DNA of 64,000 bases from Marisa cornuarietis (GCA_004794655.1 SMMW01000568.1:2035001-2099000); one strand, 5' to 3'. Numbered from the stretch's first letter, positions 45,817-57,015 are shown. The notes: generated by a model not told the origin, from the sequence alone. Program-made: numbers and translations.

Positions 45817-48800
45817 ATGGCAGACACGTTAGTAAATGTATTGTACTCTAGAATATCCGTCGTTATCTTAAACATCCATCACTAAATAACTTGGTTGCTG
45901 ATTTAAAATGTAACCTTATCATCAATTGATTTTATAAAAATGCACAGTATTCATTATTATTTCCTTGGACATATTTTGATTTACGCATGGCCTGTTCGCA
46001 CTGGATGCATGCATACCAATCGGTAGTTTCGCGGAAAGTTTTAGAAAAAAATGTGAATGTTTGTGCAGGAAGACGCTGCCCAAGGTTCCAGAGACGCTTT
46101 TAAAAAGGCGAAAACTGCGGGCTGAGGCCAAGGCTAAAGCTGCTCAAGCTGCTGTAGCAAACAAAAAGGTTTGTTTTGTGTTAAAAATGAAGTAGAAAGT
46201 TCGCTGGTGAACGTAATCGAATGCAAGTTAATTATCTGGTTTGGGAAAAAAAAATTCTATAAAGTATGATAATGTGTTGCTGAGGTCGTTTTGTTAAACT
46301 CATTGAATTTTATCTCCTTTTGCAGTATTGTCTGAACCATTATGTAATTAGTCCATCTCTACACTGTTATTAGTACTTTTATACCTTCAACCATTGCATT
46401 ACGTTCTTCTCTTCTGCTTGTACACCTTATTATTTGAGGAACTCCTACCGTTCCAGTAACAAGATTTTGATCATATTCCTTTTAGAAACAAAAGCAGAAA
46501 AGAGTACTGCTCTTCAAACGTGCAGAGAAATATGTGCGTGAATATCGTGCCCGTGAAGCTGACCTACTGCGTCTAAAGCGACAGGCCAGGAAAGTTGGGA
46601 ACTTTTATGTACCACCAGAGCCTAAACTGGCCTTTGTGGTGAGAATTCGAGGGTAAGTTCACTTGTCACTGTTTAGATTGAATCTTTTAGTTATTAGTCT
46701 GATGTAGTCATCTGTTAGACCATTTGGAATGTTATATGTAATTAGGAATAGAAATTGATGTAGTGAAGACATGAGTCTGCTTCTGTACTTAACTGTGAGT
46801 GTAACAAGAATAGTGTACTACTTGCGCAAGCTGACACTCTGTGCTAGCTCATAAATGTGAGCTGGTCCAATTTCTATGCTTGCAAAATTGTCTGCCAAAA
46901 CTCTATTCCTTCCCTGTAGTTGTGAGTCTGCAGGGTTGTTACACAATTTTGGGACATGATCAAATTTTTTGTTCTTGCTAAGTATTGTTTTTTTGTTTTA
47001 AATGGAGTTCTCAGGTGTGAGGGGTTTAAAAGTAAAGGGGATCAGTGAGAATTTAAGGTCATTAACCCTTTACTGGGCACACGTTTTTCTATTTTTAAGT
47101 CCTAAACAGGCAAGAATTTTCAAGATTTTAGAGAAATTTAGGGGTACATCAGTAAAAACGCCATATCTAGGGTGTTAGTGCATATATTTAAATGAATTAA
47201 AATGCCAAATGATCAGAAATGAATGCACTTTTGTGTGATTACCTTTTTTATCCAATTTTCTCATATCTTTCCGTGCATCCACAAAAATTAAGCAAACAAA
47301 ATGTCAAACGAAGCACTATTTACAAGTTGATTTGACACAAAGATCGGATGTGTGCAAGCTACTGACGCTAATGTCACTACCGATCTCTTCCTCCGACAGA
47401 TAGTCCACTTCTCTCACGTCAATGTCCGATAAATGGAAGCCTGTAAACTCTCCTTCATCAGATGAAGAATCCAAAATATCCATTTTTGACACAAAAAAAT
47501 CCAAAAAAGAGAAAAAACGAACACACTGATGCGAAAATTTGTGGTAATGCAGTCAAATATCTAAACAATCGAATAAACCGGAAGTGAACTGCCGGAAGTC
47601 TCGCGAACATGAGAATTTAAGCGATGGCTGTTTCGGACGTTTTGCCTGTTAAGACTTTCGGCCGCTGTGCCCAGTAAAGGGTTAAGTATGCTTTCTAGAA
47701 AACAGGCTGAGGTCGGACGTAGGTTTTAGAGATTCTGTTTGGAAATAGGTCTTGATGTAACAGAGCAACTTAGAAATGCTAAGTATTCATGATTTATGGC
47801 TTTTCAGTATAAATGGCATCCATCCACGTCCTCGCAAAGTTCTGCAGCTGTTCCGTCTGCGGCAAATAAACAATGGTGTCTTTGTGAAGCTCAACAAAGC
47901 AACACTGAACATGCTGAAGATTGCAGAACCATATGTAGCATGGGGGTAATCCTTGTTATTTATTCATTTAGAGTATGTTTCAGTTATTTTGCTCTGCCAT
48001 TGAATAACAAATGCAACACTAATTTTAAGCCAAGGCCTTATTAGCTGCCCGGCTGTGATGATTTTTTTTTAGTCTCGTTCGTATGAACTTCTGATTACAT
48101 TTCTATTTCTGAGCTTGGGCAAGACTTGAAAGTAACTCAGCTTTTTGCAAAAAAAATTTATTTGTTCTGGTGTGTAAATTCTGTGATGTATTTTGATAGT
48201 GTACCCAACTTGAAGACAGTACGTGAGCTTATCTACAAACGTGGCTACGGCAAAGTAAATCACCAGCGTATCCCATTAACAGATAATGCAATCATTGAGA
48301 AACATCTTGGTAAGATTTCTTTTGTACATACCCAAATTTTGAACCTGTCTTCCAAACCTGGAAACAGGCTGCTTTCCAAGATTACGAAATTTAAACTGTT
48401 TAAGTTTAAATTTAAGTTAGTTGCTGGTATAAAACAGATAATTCTTTGTGGACAAACTGCTCTTTTTATTCTTATGACTCGCCTGGTTTTTTTGCTAATA
48501 CCATGCTGCAATTTCTTTTCTTCTTTTTTTCGTATAAAGACCCCTACAATTGCCTCACTTTCTCATTTTTATCAGATTTTAAGGCATTGTTCTAAAATGC
48601 TCAGCTGTGATGAATATTTTAGTCTCGTTCGTATGAGCCTGTGATTCAGTTTTTGATTCTGAGCCTGAGCTAATACGCGCTTGTGTTGTCTGTCATTGTT
48701 GCCTATGTGTGATTGATTGTAGTTTGTAATGTGATTAGGTTCCAGAGACATCCTGTGCATGGAGGACCTGATTCACGAAATCTTCACAGTTGGTCCCAGC

Positions 48801-49339
48801 TTCAAGGCTGCCGCTAATTTCCTGTGGCCTTTTAAACTCAACACACCAAATGGTGGATGGAGGAGAAAGTACAACCACTTCAATGATGGTGGTGATTTTG
48901 GATTCCGGTAAGTAAGATAGGTCAGGGAATTGCTCTGGGAGTTTTAGTTCCCCTGAGTAAAAAAAAAGCTGTATTGTGTTGTTGATGCTTTTGACCTGGC
49001 AGTTAACCTTGTTGCAATATTTTTAAAATGTTGAATTATGTATAGTTGATTGATGAGTGTTTGCTGTTGTGCTTGAGTGGTGGTTTTGCCAGGGTCTTGC
49101 CCCTAATGGCTTTTTTTCTATATATGAATTTTCGTTGTTTTCAAAATCTTGACAAAATTGGAGTATAATCATTAAAACGCATTTTAAAGTTTAAGCACCG
49201 AGATTTGATGTGACGTCTGGTTGCTGACTCGGCATTTACAAGAATAAAATCAGTGAGTGTTGAGTACTATTTGCTGATGTAAAAACTTTTTGTTTGCAGG
49301 GATGAGAAAATAAACGCTCTGCTGAGGAACATGATTTAA
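45817..49339 (+). CDS. RPL7: 60S ribosomal protein L7 (uL30)
   Basis: Seven exons: 45817-45827, 46069-46168, 46486-46652, 47808-47945, 48200-48309, 48739-48907, 49300-49339; 735 nt, 244 residues (human 248). Exon 1 encodes only MAD and part of a codon. The basic N-terminal arm [20 protein letters not shown] leads to [60 protein letters not shown] and FLWPFKL, all diagnostic of L7. It is a structural component of the large ribosomal subunit. Introns 4 and 5 each carry a box C/D snoRNA-like gene; intron 3 carries a piggyBac-type element. The 7-bp-from-start TOP tract and polyA signal (49379) frame the gene. Confidence 0.97.
47066..47681 (-). mobile_element. Non-autonomous piggyBac element
   Basis: TTAA at both sides (47062-47065, 47682-47685) and a perfect 16-bp inverted end CCCTTTACTGGGCACA. 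A subterminal inverted motif AACAGGCAA / TTGCCTGTT is also present. A minus frame (47504-47316, [32 protein letters not shown]) is the acidic N-terminus typical of piggyBac transposases; the catalytic domain is deleted. It is in RPL7 intron 3, antisense to the gene. Confidence 0.93.
48047..48120 (+). ncRNA. Box C/D snoRNA-like gene, copy 1 (RPL7 intron 4)
   Basis: Terminal stem GCCC (48047) / GGGC (48117), C box GTGATGA at 48055-48061, D box CTGA at 48109-48112, D'-like ATGA at 48083-48086 and C'-like TGATTA. The 12 bases before D', AGTCTCGTTCGT, are complementary to the conserved 18S rRNA segment ACGAACGAGACT. By the D'+5 rule the target would be the second A of GAAC. It ends 79 bases before the 3' splice site, the usual spacing for intron-processed C/D snoRNAs. 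The annotation rests on motifs, stem, spacing and the duplicate in the next intron. Confidence 0.85.
48599..48670 (+). ncRNA. Box C/D snoRNA-like gene, copy 2 (RPL7 intron 5)
   Basis: Terminal stem GCTCAG (48599) / CTGAGC (48665), six perfect pairs; C box GTGATGA at 48607-48613; D box CTGA at 48659-48662; D'-like ATGA at 48633-48636. The block TTTTAGTCTCGTTCGTATGA is identical to copy 1, so it has the same 18S guide, while the other guide region and the flanks differ. It ends 68 bases before the 3' splice site. Confidence 0.88.
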
Positions 49340-49378
49340 TTCACAGGTCAAGATTCTTGTGCTTTGGAGATTTGACAC

Positions 49379-49384
49379 AATAAA
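49379..49384 (+). terminator. RPL7 polyadenylation signal
   Basis: AATAAA 40 bases after the stop, giving the very short 3' UTR normal for ribosomal-protein mRNAs. Confidence 0.85.
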
Positions 49385-49782
49385 GTACTGGAACTGTTAA
49401 CATTTTGTGTTTCTGACTAAACATTTGATCACCTCTGTGTCTTGTCCAAATAGGTCAAATCCATGATGGGAGTGTAGATGTCTAACATACACATTATATT
49501 GTTAACCCTCTTAGCACTGCTTGTAAATATTACAAAGACAAATGGCTAATGACTGAAGACAACAGTGGTTGATGTTTTTATTATACTTGCTCTCAGTAAA
49601 ACATTAGACCAAGAAATCCATATATTTTTGAAAAAGAAAAAGCTTGAACTTTGCAATTGAAGTAATGAAAATTGCCTTTCCTGGAAAAGTCAGACACTGC
49701 TATATGGGTGTTTGTCTTGATGCATAATGTCATGGATCTGACTTCTATGTGGAATTGTTTTCAGGTTATTGTTTAATGGTGA

Positions 49783-50130
49783 AGATTTTTATAGCGCATA
49801 TTCACACTCATAGAGAGCATGCTCTTAGCGCTTAAACCGGGGAAGAGACATGGACTAAGTGGATAGAACACGGGGTGGAGGAATAAACACCAGTACTGAC
49901 AACAAACAAAACAAGATAAAACACAAATGGCACCAAGCATCAGGAACAGACAATAGTGATTTTGCAAGGAAAGATGGGTAGAAAAGTAACAATGAGGGGA
50001 AGGACGACTAGCATTGTGGGAGTAAGAGGTGCGTTTTCAGTGTAGATTTGAAGGATTCGGTTGTAGGAAGGTGGCAGATATGGAAAGGGAGAGAATTCCA
50101 TTGTTTTGCTGCACAGACTGATGAGCGAAG
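49783..50130. repeat. Dispersed repeat, second copy of 29945-30330
   Basis: TTTTATAGCGCATATTCACA, TAGAGAGCATGCTCTTAGCG, GGGAAGAGACATGGACTA, GAAAGATGGGTAGAAAAGTA and GATTTGAAGGATTC occur in the same order as at 29945. No frame is conserved between the two; a SINE or LINE 3' tail is likely. Confidence 0.8.
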
Positions 50131-50874
50131 GTTGTCTTATAGCACAAGTTGACTTCCATTTTATCATCGTTCACTTTAAGCTTGTTTACAAATGAAGATA
50201 CAAAAATGTCTTTGCTTAGGCAAAGTCAAAAGTGTGTGAAACAGAAAGGTCTTGTAAGAATGTACACATTGTTGGGGATGTAAATAGGCGTCCTTTGATT
50301 AATGCTGGTTGAAAAATTTCACTGCATATGTTATTACCAAAACTAAAAAGACAGCTGTGTACATTTATCTGTGAATTATTGGTCCTGTGTGGGACCAGCA
50401 ACATTGATTGCTGTTATATTCCATTGTGATGGGCTTGTCAGTTGCGACAATTTAAGGGATCACTGTGCTGTTGTGTAGCTTTCATAGTTTATTACTGTTC
50501 TTTGCCTAAGTTGTTTCCTGCCCATTAGTCTCATAAGTTATTTAAATGGCAGTTGTATTTCAAGATGCACCTATCTTGCAAGCATATTTCTAAGGGGTCG
50601 AGCATAATTTTTTAAACAAAATAATGTGCAAGACTTATGTTCCCAAATCTGTGAATTCTAATGGTCTTTAAGATGCAGGCCTGCAAACATAAATAAATTG
50701 ACCATGCATTGAAGGAGGTAAACGGTACGCAAATTAGGGTTGTACATGGCTGTTTCAAGTTACCTGCAATGTTGGGTAATAATAAAAAAAAGCGAATAAA
50801 GGTATATCGTAGTAGATATTTTTGATAAGCGGTTAAGAACAAGACTTTCCAATAAAAATTGCAATTTGAATAGT

Positions 50875-50880
50875 TTTATT
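50875..50880 (-). terminator. FABP 2 polyadenylation signal
   Basis: TTTATT on the plus strand is AATAAA on the minus strand, 56 bases past the FABP 2 stop. Confidence 0.7.
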
Positions 50881-50935
50881 AGCATTTAGTACAAATTGTG
50901 GAAGCTATCAATGGATCATTTGACATGCATGCTTA

Positions 50936-53900
50936 TCACTTCTTGTGAGGCAAATACCTACGAGTTGAGCTAACATTCTTTCCTTCCGCAATGAATGTCT
51001 GCAACAAAAATGAAGTAAAAATTTGAGATTAGTACATGTGACAAGAACTCCTTAGAGGGTAGGGAAGAAGATGAGATGGGCGTAAAGTTGACCCCAAGAA
51101 AAGTTAAGCATCTCTCCCCAACGACCTTTACCAAGAAGCGGGTTGGCACCGAACTAAGTCGCGCGGCGCGATACCCGTGTAGCCACCCCCAGAAGACCCA
51201 GCTGTCTGGAATAGGTATCGAACTTCAAATGAGGGTTTGGGGAGGTATTGGGAACTGTCCTCGTAAAGCTGACCCCGAGAAAAAGTGATGTCTGGGCGTT
51301 TTTTAAAATGGTTTCGCCCGGGCAAGGGAAAGGAGGTTATCTCCGATGCAGACTTGTACACGCGGTCAGTCTTCCCTAATTGCTATCCACCCTGTCCCGA
51401 GGCAACGTGGAGCAATAAAACGTCTTTCTCAGCCGAGTACTTGCTGTTATGGGGCGCCAAGAGGGGAATTTTCTCAAATTTGCTATTTCTAGCTATACAT
51501 TGCAACGTATAATTATAGAATGCAATGTATAGCTATACATTGCATTTTTATACGTATAGATTGCATTTTATATTTATACAATTCATTCTATACTTAAAGA
51601 TTGCATTCTGTAGCTATACATTGCAATGTATAATTATACATTGCAATGTACAGCTAGTGAGAGTAAAACCGGAGTGTTTCATTTATATTATACTCAGAAG
51701 TTGCTATCCAATTCATTTTATATATACCTTTCAATTCTTTAGCTATAGAATGCATTCTAGCTATAAATTTGAAATCTATATTTATAGATTGCATTCTATA
51801 ACTTCTGACTTGAAATGTATACGGAACGAGGCTGGCTCATTTGCATATGGGAAAAGGTCAAAGACTAACCAATATGTTGAACCACTTATAGTTGCAAACT
51901 ATATTTTGTTGTTGCTGCTGCTCTTTTTTCCCCCTCTTACTCATTTTCAATCTGTTGTCCAAAACGAAACAAACCACACCAGAGCCAAACTAACAGCGGT
52001 GTATATGTAAGTACCCTCTTGCTTCCAGCCTCGGATTTTATTGTGCATTTGCAGATTACTTCCCAGATGTGCATGATGAGCAGCTGCCACGAAAGTGAAG
52101 ACAGTGATAAGAAAATGGTCTAGCTAGTAGAAAGGACACCAAATGTGAGAATTAAAAGTCTAACAACTGGAAAATAAAATAATTATACTATAGTCTAGAC
52201 ACTATAGCATACACCGACCTACATGTACGTCGCGCACTAAAAACTTCGGTCAGCTATTGGAATGTACACACAAATAGAAATATAAGCATTACAATTAAAC
52301 AAAACCACGGGTGCAAAGCTGAAGTCCTATCCTTTTTGACCGTAGATGTAATAACGGACTACACGCCGTTTCTCTATAACTTCTCCCCGCACTGTTTTGT
52401 TCTCAATTAACGGTCACCATGAGAATGAACTGAAAGTGTTAAATATTGTTATCCCCACTTATGAGTGAAGAAATATAGAGAGATACAGAGAAAAATAAAG
52501 AAAAACCCGCTTTAAGTAAAGTTTTCTAATTCAGTTGCCTTTATGTGTCATTTGCGCTGTTCATCCTTCCCTCCTTTATATTCTCTTTATTTTTTTGTTT
52601 CTGGAGAATACATATTCAGTCCTAACCATGACAGTATGTTCAGATAGAAGCCGTTTCGCCACACCTCTCAGACCCTACACGGCCTACAGCAAGTAGGGCT
52701 GGGAAAGACGTTTTATTGCTAGGCTAGTCGGCGGTGGCTTGGATCTCTACCCGGGTAGTAACTGAAGACGACCGCTAGCCGTCAGCACCGCCTGTACTTC
52801 TACCTTCCCTCGCACGGGCGAAACCATTTTTTTCATACGGTCCGAAATGCATCTGATTTATACTAAAGGTTACTTTTTTTATAGCGCCACATCCCAGCCC
52901 TATAAGCAAGCTCATGGCGCTTTAAAAATGATACTAATTATAACAACAATAATCATGATAGGGAGAAATTGAAGAAACCAAGACGACAGGAAAGAAAAAG
53001 GAAAAGGCATGGAAACGGGAATAATAATAATAATAAATTGTAGTGCTATCTGCTTAATAACTTCACGAATAAGTACTTCATTATCCAAGAAGTCTATGAA
53101 ATTAAATAAATGCATAAATTATGTTAAAAAAATCCTGTAGTAAATGAACCAGATTTGTCTGAGCAGCCTGGCGACAAATTTCACCGCCGAATATTTAGAG
53201 TTTAGATCTGCAATTGCTTGTCATCGGAGAAGAACAGATCAAGAACGCTGAGGATAAACCTCCACATGTCAAACCAGTTATAGAAAGTTTTGCTGCCTCG
53301 AGAAGTTTAGCCACATTGCACATGTTTCATGTAGCTGTCGTCGTGCACAAACAAGAAACTGGACTGAGATAAAAAAATGGCGTCGTGGAAGAAAGGACTG
53401 TTAGCGGATCAACTGCAGCCGTAGAAGTGAAACAAAATGTCACAATCGAGAAACACAGTCCAGCACAGCACTTGGATCACGACAGGTCAAACAATGGACT
53501 CCAAAATTAAAATTAGCTTATACAAATAACAAAATTCAAAGAAATCGGGAGAGCTAGTCCCCTCAAGCCGGTAAGGCGAAGGGACATCGTCGTCTGCATT
53601 TTGGGAAGCTGGTGGTTAGTACGCTCTTCGGTGGTGCAGAAGGTTCCTGATGTTCGCTGCCTAGCGAGAAATGGGTACCTGACGTGTGGAAAAAGGTCAA
53701 GGCGAGAGTCGAGATCCGCCGTGCACAAGCCATACAGTTTACACTATTCTGGGATTTTTATTTATTCTACATAACATAGCCAATGTGTAGGTAAGCTGTA
53801 AGGATGCACACATCGGTAAACGAATAATAAAAATCCCATAATCTTTCGACTATCGAAGATGAATGTGTTGGAGACCGTTGGTTGGTTGGTTGTTTTGGCA

Positions 53901-55995
53901 GGAAAGTGCTTCCACTTAAAGGTGATTTAGCATTTACCTGTGAAGGGGTAGGAAACCAAAGAAAACTCCGAAGGCATGCCTTGCAAACAGCTGTCATGTA
54001 CAGAGAGTCGCCCGAGACGAGATCTAAACCCAGGGTCTCGATGCACGTGATGACAAGCGAGTGTTTTAACCACTGGACTACCGGGCGCCCCATAGAGACC
54101 GTACTTTTGTCGGGGGTTGCTTTTATCGTTTTTTCCTCTCGTTAACCCACTTCGTCTCAACTGGTGTGGGGTGTTCTTAATGCAGGTATCGAACCTGCTG
54201 GTGTGCGTTTCTACGGCCGTCCTTGATCTACTCAGTAGGCTATCCCATTTCCCCCTATAGCACAAAAAGGTCATCTCAGCTAGCAGTGATTAGGACTCAT
54301 AGGGATCAACTTACCACGTTCAAGCGCCCATCTTTCACCTCACGTATGATCAAACTGTCTATTTCCCCATTTTTCAAAGCCTTCTGCTTGTGCACGAGTT
54401 TGTCACCGTCTAACGTCATCACCGACTGAAACAGCACAACAATTATCACAGCTTGTCGACAATGAAAAGACAAAGGCACGAGAGACGGCGGGGACAGTCG
54501 AAGCGTCTTTCATCAGTTCAATCAGACCGTCCAGAAACCCATGGGTGTATTAGTAATATAGAAAAAGATTCCCTTACCCCCAACCTCCCCTCTTTGACTC
54601 TCTTTCACACATTCAATCCCCTGGAGTCTCCCGTAACCTCGTCAAGCCTTGAAAGCATCAAGGAGGGACGTCCATGCTATGCATTGTCAACTTGTCTACA
54701 TCCGTTTGTCGTGGTAATAGAGGGTGAAGGGTTTAACCCTGCAAAGCTGATGGTCGTGAGGAGTTACTCATTCTCACGTCGTACACTCAACCACGCGCAA
54801 AAGGGTGCGTACCGAGACTTTCCTGCCATCCATAGTCTCTTCTGGAAACTCTTGGTCTAGCTTGAACTTGAGAAGGCTGTTCTTGAAACTCGATGTGATA
54901 GCTATTGTCCACTCGTCGCCGTCCACACTTATCTCCTCGTAGCTGGTGATGGAGTTGCCCACTTTGCGCAGAACAATCCCAACGCCTGTTAATAAGCGAG
55001 CAAAATGCAAATGAAAAAAAAATCCAAACAAAAAATAGCAATCGAAGAAATGATTAGCCATAAAAGACAATGGTGTTTTGAGAAGTTAAAAATCTAGTAC
55101 TTGCACCCCAGATGATCTGACCCATCGCAGATAATCACCAAAATCCAGTATCCAGTCAATTATGGTGTTTTTATGCGTCAGTGTGTATATTCAATTCTGC
55201 ACAAACCATACAGGTTACTGTTGGTTTCAAAGGCTGACTTCACTGATACGAAACAAAAGCGCAAGCATGGAGGAAGAACAAAGCAGCCGCACAGGATGAG
55301 GGAGGTAGGGATTGCTGTAGTGTATTAAGCTGATTTAAAAAAGAAAAATACACCGACAATATCTTTTAGTTAAAAAAAAAAACCACCGCAAGTGCATCAG
55401 GAAAAAGAATTCTGTTACATTTGCGCATTGTTTTGCAAATGCTATTGAATCTTTTTCGGAGATGAAATCTCCTACATGCAGTATCTCACCACTGCGCAAG
55501 AAAATTGTCATTAACAAAGTCTCGTGATCGGGAAGCTGGAGATATGACTCGCAATGGTTTAAATGGACGAAAGCTGAAACCCACTGTTTAAAATGTCACC
55601 TTCGTTGCTAAATTTTCTTTTTCGTAGAGTTGTATGCATTAATTATCAGTTGATGATAGGAACTCTACAAAAATAAAAAAAGATAATTTTAAAAAACTAA
55701 CAGTGAAACAGGATTAGGACGCAGTCTCCCCTTTTGGCTTTGGTGTATTTCAAGGCCTTCTCTTATCTTGCGCTCTTGACATTTCGCTAGTAAAGAAAAT
55801 GATAAACTGGTGCACTTTGCAGTACATCCGATCCTATATATTTCTTTTAAAAATCATCTTTGAACACTCGATCCTTGGGCAGCCCAAGTTTACAATAAAC
55901 ATGTACCACGGTTAAGTACCTGCAGTCTTCAAATACTCGTCCCAGTTGTCGTCATTGGACTCTAACTTCCAGTAGCCAATGAGGGGCGATGGCAT
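50936..55995 (-). CDS. Fatty-acid-binding protein (FABP family), paralogue 2
   Basis: Exons 55995-55920, 54985-54813, 54425-54315 and 50998-50936 (76, 173, 111, 63 nt) give 140 residues. Exon 2 of 173 nt is the typical FABP size, and intron phases equal those of paralogue 1. The N-terminus MPSPLIGYWKLESNDDNWDE and ITSYEEISVDGDEW, QEFPEETMDGRKV, LDGDKLVHKQKAL parallel paralogue 1 closely. The C-terminal RRY (R133-x-Y135) keeps the fatty-acid carboxylate site. The last intron is 3.3 kb and packed with SINEs, an AT array and a LINE-tail repeat, against 253 bp in paralogue 1. The final exon was found by similarity (TFIAEGKNVSSTRRY) and phase. Confidence 0.92.
51305..51450 (+). mobile_element. SINE-like repeat, family C, copy 1
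   Basis: AAAATGGTTTCGCCCGGGCA at the left and AGCAATAAAACGTCTTTCTC near the right match, in inverse, 52690-52833. It lies in FABP 2 intron 3. Confidence 0.65.
51485..51800. repeat. AT-rich palindromic array in FABP 2 intron 3
   Basis: Repeated palindrome-like words TATACATTGCAATGTATA, TAGCTATACATTGCA and TATAGAATGCATTCTA recur about every 20-25 bp between 51490 and 51660 and again at 51735-51800. Most units are self-complementary. Confidence 0.8.
52690..52833 (-). mobile_element. SINE-like repeat, family C, copy 2
   Basis: Inverted copy of 51305-51450: minus strand AAATGGTTTCGCCCGTGCGA, then AGCAATAAAACGTCTTTCCC and TACTTGCTGT. It ends at the same words as copy 1. Confidence 0.65.
52870..53345 (-). 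repeat. 500-bp dispersed repeat, copy 2
   Basis: Inverse match to 40330-40830, starting with the GCGCCACATCCCAGCCCTAT tail and ending with GTGCACAAACAAGAA. Several small gaps separate the copies. Confidence 0.75.
53876..54090 (-). mobile_element. tRNA-derived SINE, family B, better head
   Basis: Minus strand: GGTAGTCCAGTGGTTAAAAC (A-box-like), GGGTTTAGATCTCGTCTCGG (B-box-like), CTCTGTACATGACAGC, then TGCTAAATCACCTTTAAGTG, AAGCACTTTCCT and a (CCAA)n tail. Same order as 5453-5683. Confidence 0.75.
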
Positions 55996-56101
55996 GGTGG
56001 TCAGTGGTACAAAACGACAAGCACTTGATGTAAACCACGTTTGTGGACTGCTCTTCTGCTTCTGCAAGAAAGGGAGAAAATGTCTCATCTTACCGCAGTC
56101 T

Positions 56102-56102
<1 letters not shown>

Positions 56103-56155
<53 letters not shown>
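56103..56155. repeat. (TAA)n microsatellite
   Basis: About 17 uninterrupted ATA/TAA units just upstream of FABP 2 exon 1 (on its minus-strand 5' side). Confidence 0.97.
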
Positions 56156-56657
56156 TAGCGTTGTTCCAATGATCTGCCCAGACCATCAGAAGTGATAGAC
56201 AGACCGACCCACGTAAACGGAACCACTAACAACCATGCACCCATATTCGCATATAACAGACACGCTCCCTTCTACGACAGACACACAGTAAATAGAAAGA
56301 CGTTATGCACGCTCATGGTCAGGACAGAGTCGTAGTGAAGTCTCTGTTCTTACACTAACATTGTTGGTCATGCACGTATTGAAGCTTATGTGTCTTCCTT
56401 TCTTTGAGCAGACGATAGAAACGATGACGTCAGTCATTATATACAACAGCTACTTGATCACGTAGCCTTTTCAGACTGTCTGTAGTCATGTTACAATACT
56501 ATTTGCAGCACACGATACGGGCCGCTGTTACGAGTGATCTCTCATACTGTTCTTAGAATAAAAGCCCTACAAAATCTCTAAAGTAAGCGTCTATTGATTT
56601 AGTGAAAAAGTTTTTAAAAAAATCAGAGCACTCAATTTCCTGAGCTGAAGCAAACTG

Positions 56658-57015
56658 TCATCCGAAGGAGATTCTGCTTTGCGTGGAGAGAACCTGGGCC
56701 TGCAGGTACTGATAATGATGAGCTCGTGAGTCTCGTAAAGGAGGATCGAGGCTGCCCTCTTCAGAGTACAAACTGGTCATTGCCGACTCGACGTACCCGC
56801 ACAAGCTAAGGGTGATCCACACTAGCGACTTCCCCTGTGATTCGAGGACACGCAATGCCCAGACCAAATCCAGCAGGTAAAATATGTTCAAGATTTGCCG
56901 AACTACCGCGTGCAAGCTGACCGGAGGCAGTAGAGCTAAGGGAGAAGCTCCGAGAGTCGCCAAAATCGCCGAGGCTGGCCGCAGCCTTCACTGCTGCTCC
57001 TGGCCTGACAGTCAC
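56658..57015 (-). other. GC-richer open frames, unrecognised
   Basis: Two overlapping minus frames: 57015-56806 (69 codons) and 56963-56658 (101 codons). The longer has two hydrophobic helices (ILNIFYLLDLVWALRVL and SLVWITLSLCGYVESA) followed by an acidic, serine-rich stretch. Base composition is higher in G+C than the flanks, as for exons here. No family was recognised. It could be a first exon of an unlisted gene, an upstream FABP 2 exon, or a gene remnant. Confidence 0.25.

Noticed and set aside
46250..46340. Possible C/D snoRNA in RPL7 intron 2 (ATGATAA ... CTGA)
   Set aside because: C box off consensus, no terminal stem, wrong distance to the splice site.
49196..49235. Hairpin CCGAG...CTCGG with TTGATGT and CTGA in RPL7 intron 6, a possible third snoRNA
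   Set aside because: Only about 37 bases between stem arms, the C box is imperfect and there is no rRNA-like guide; too short for a C/D snoRNA.
54181..54229. Candidate last exon of FABP 2 (minus, ending VRYLH)
   Set aside because: It lacks the conserved TF-x-AEGK block and looks tRNA-like; the true exon was found at 50936-50998.
54181..54245. tRNA gene (GGTTCGATACCTG on the minus strand)
   Set aside because: No acceptor stem or anticodon arm can be drawn; a SINE head or chance B box is more likely.
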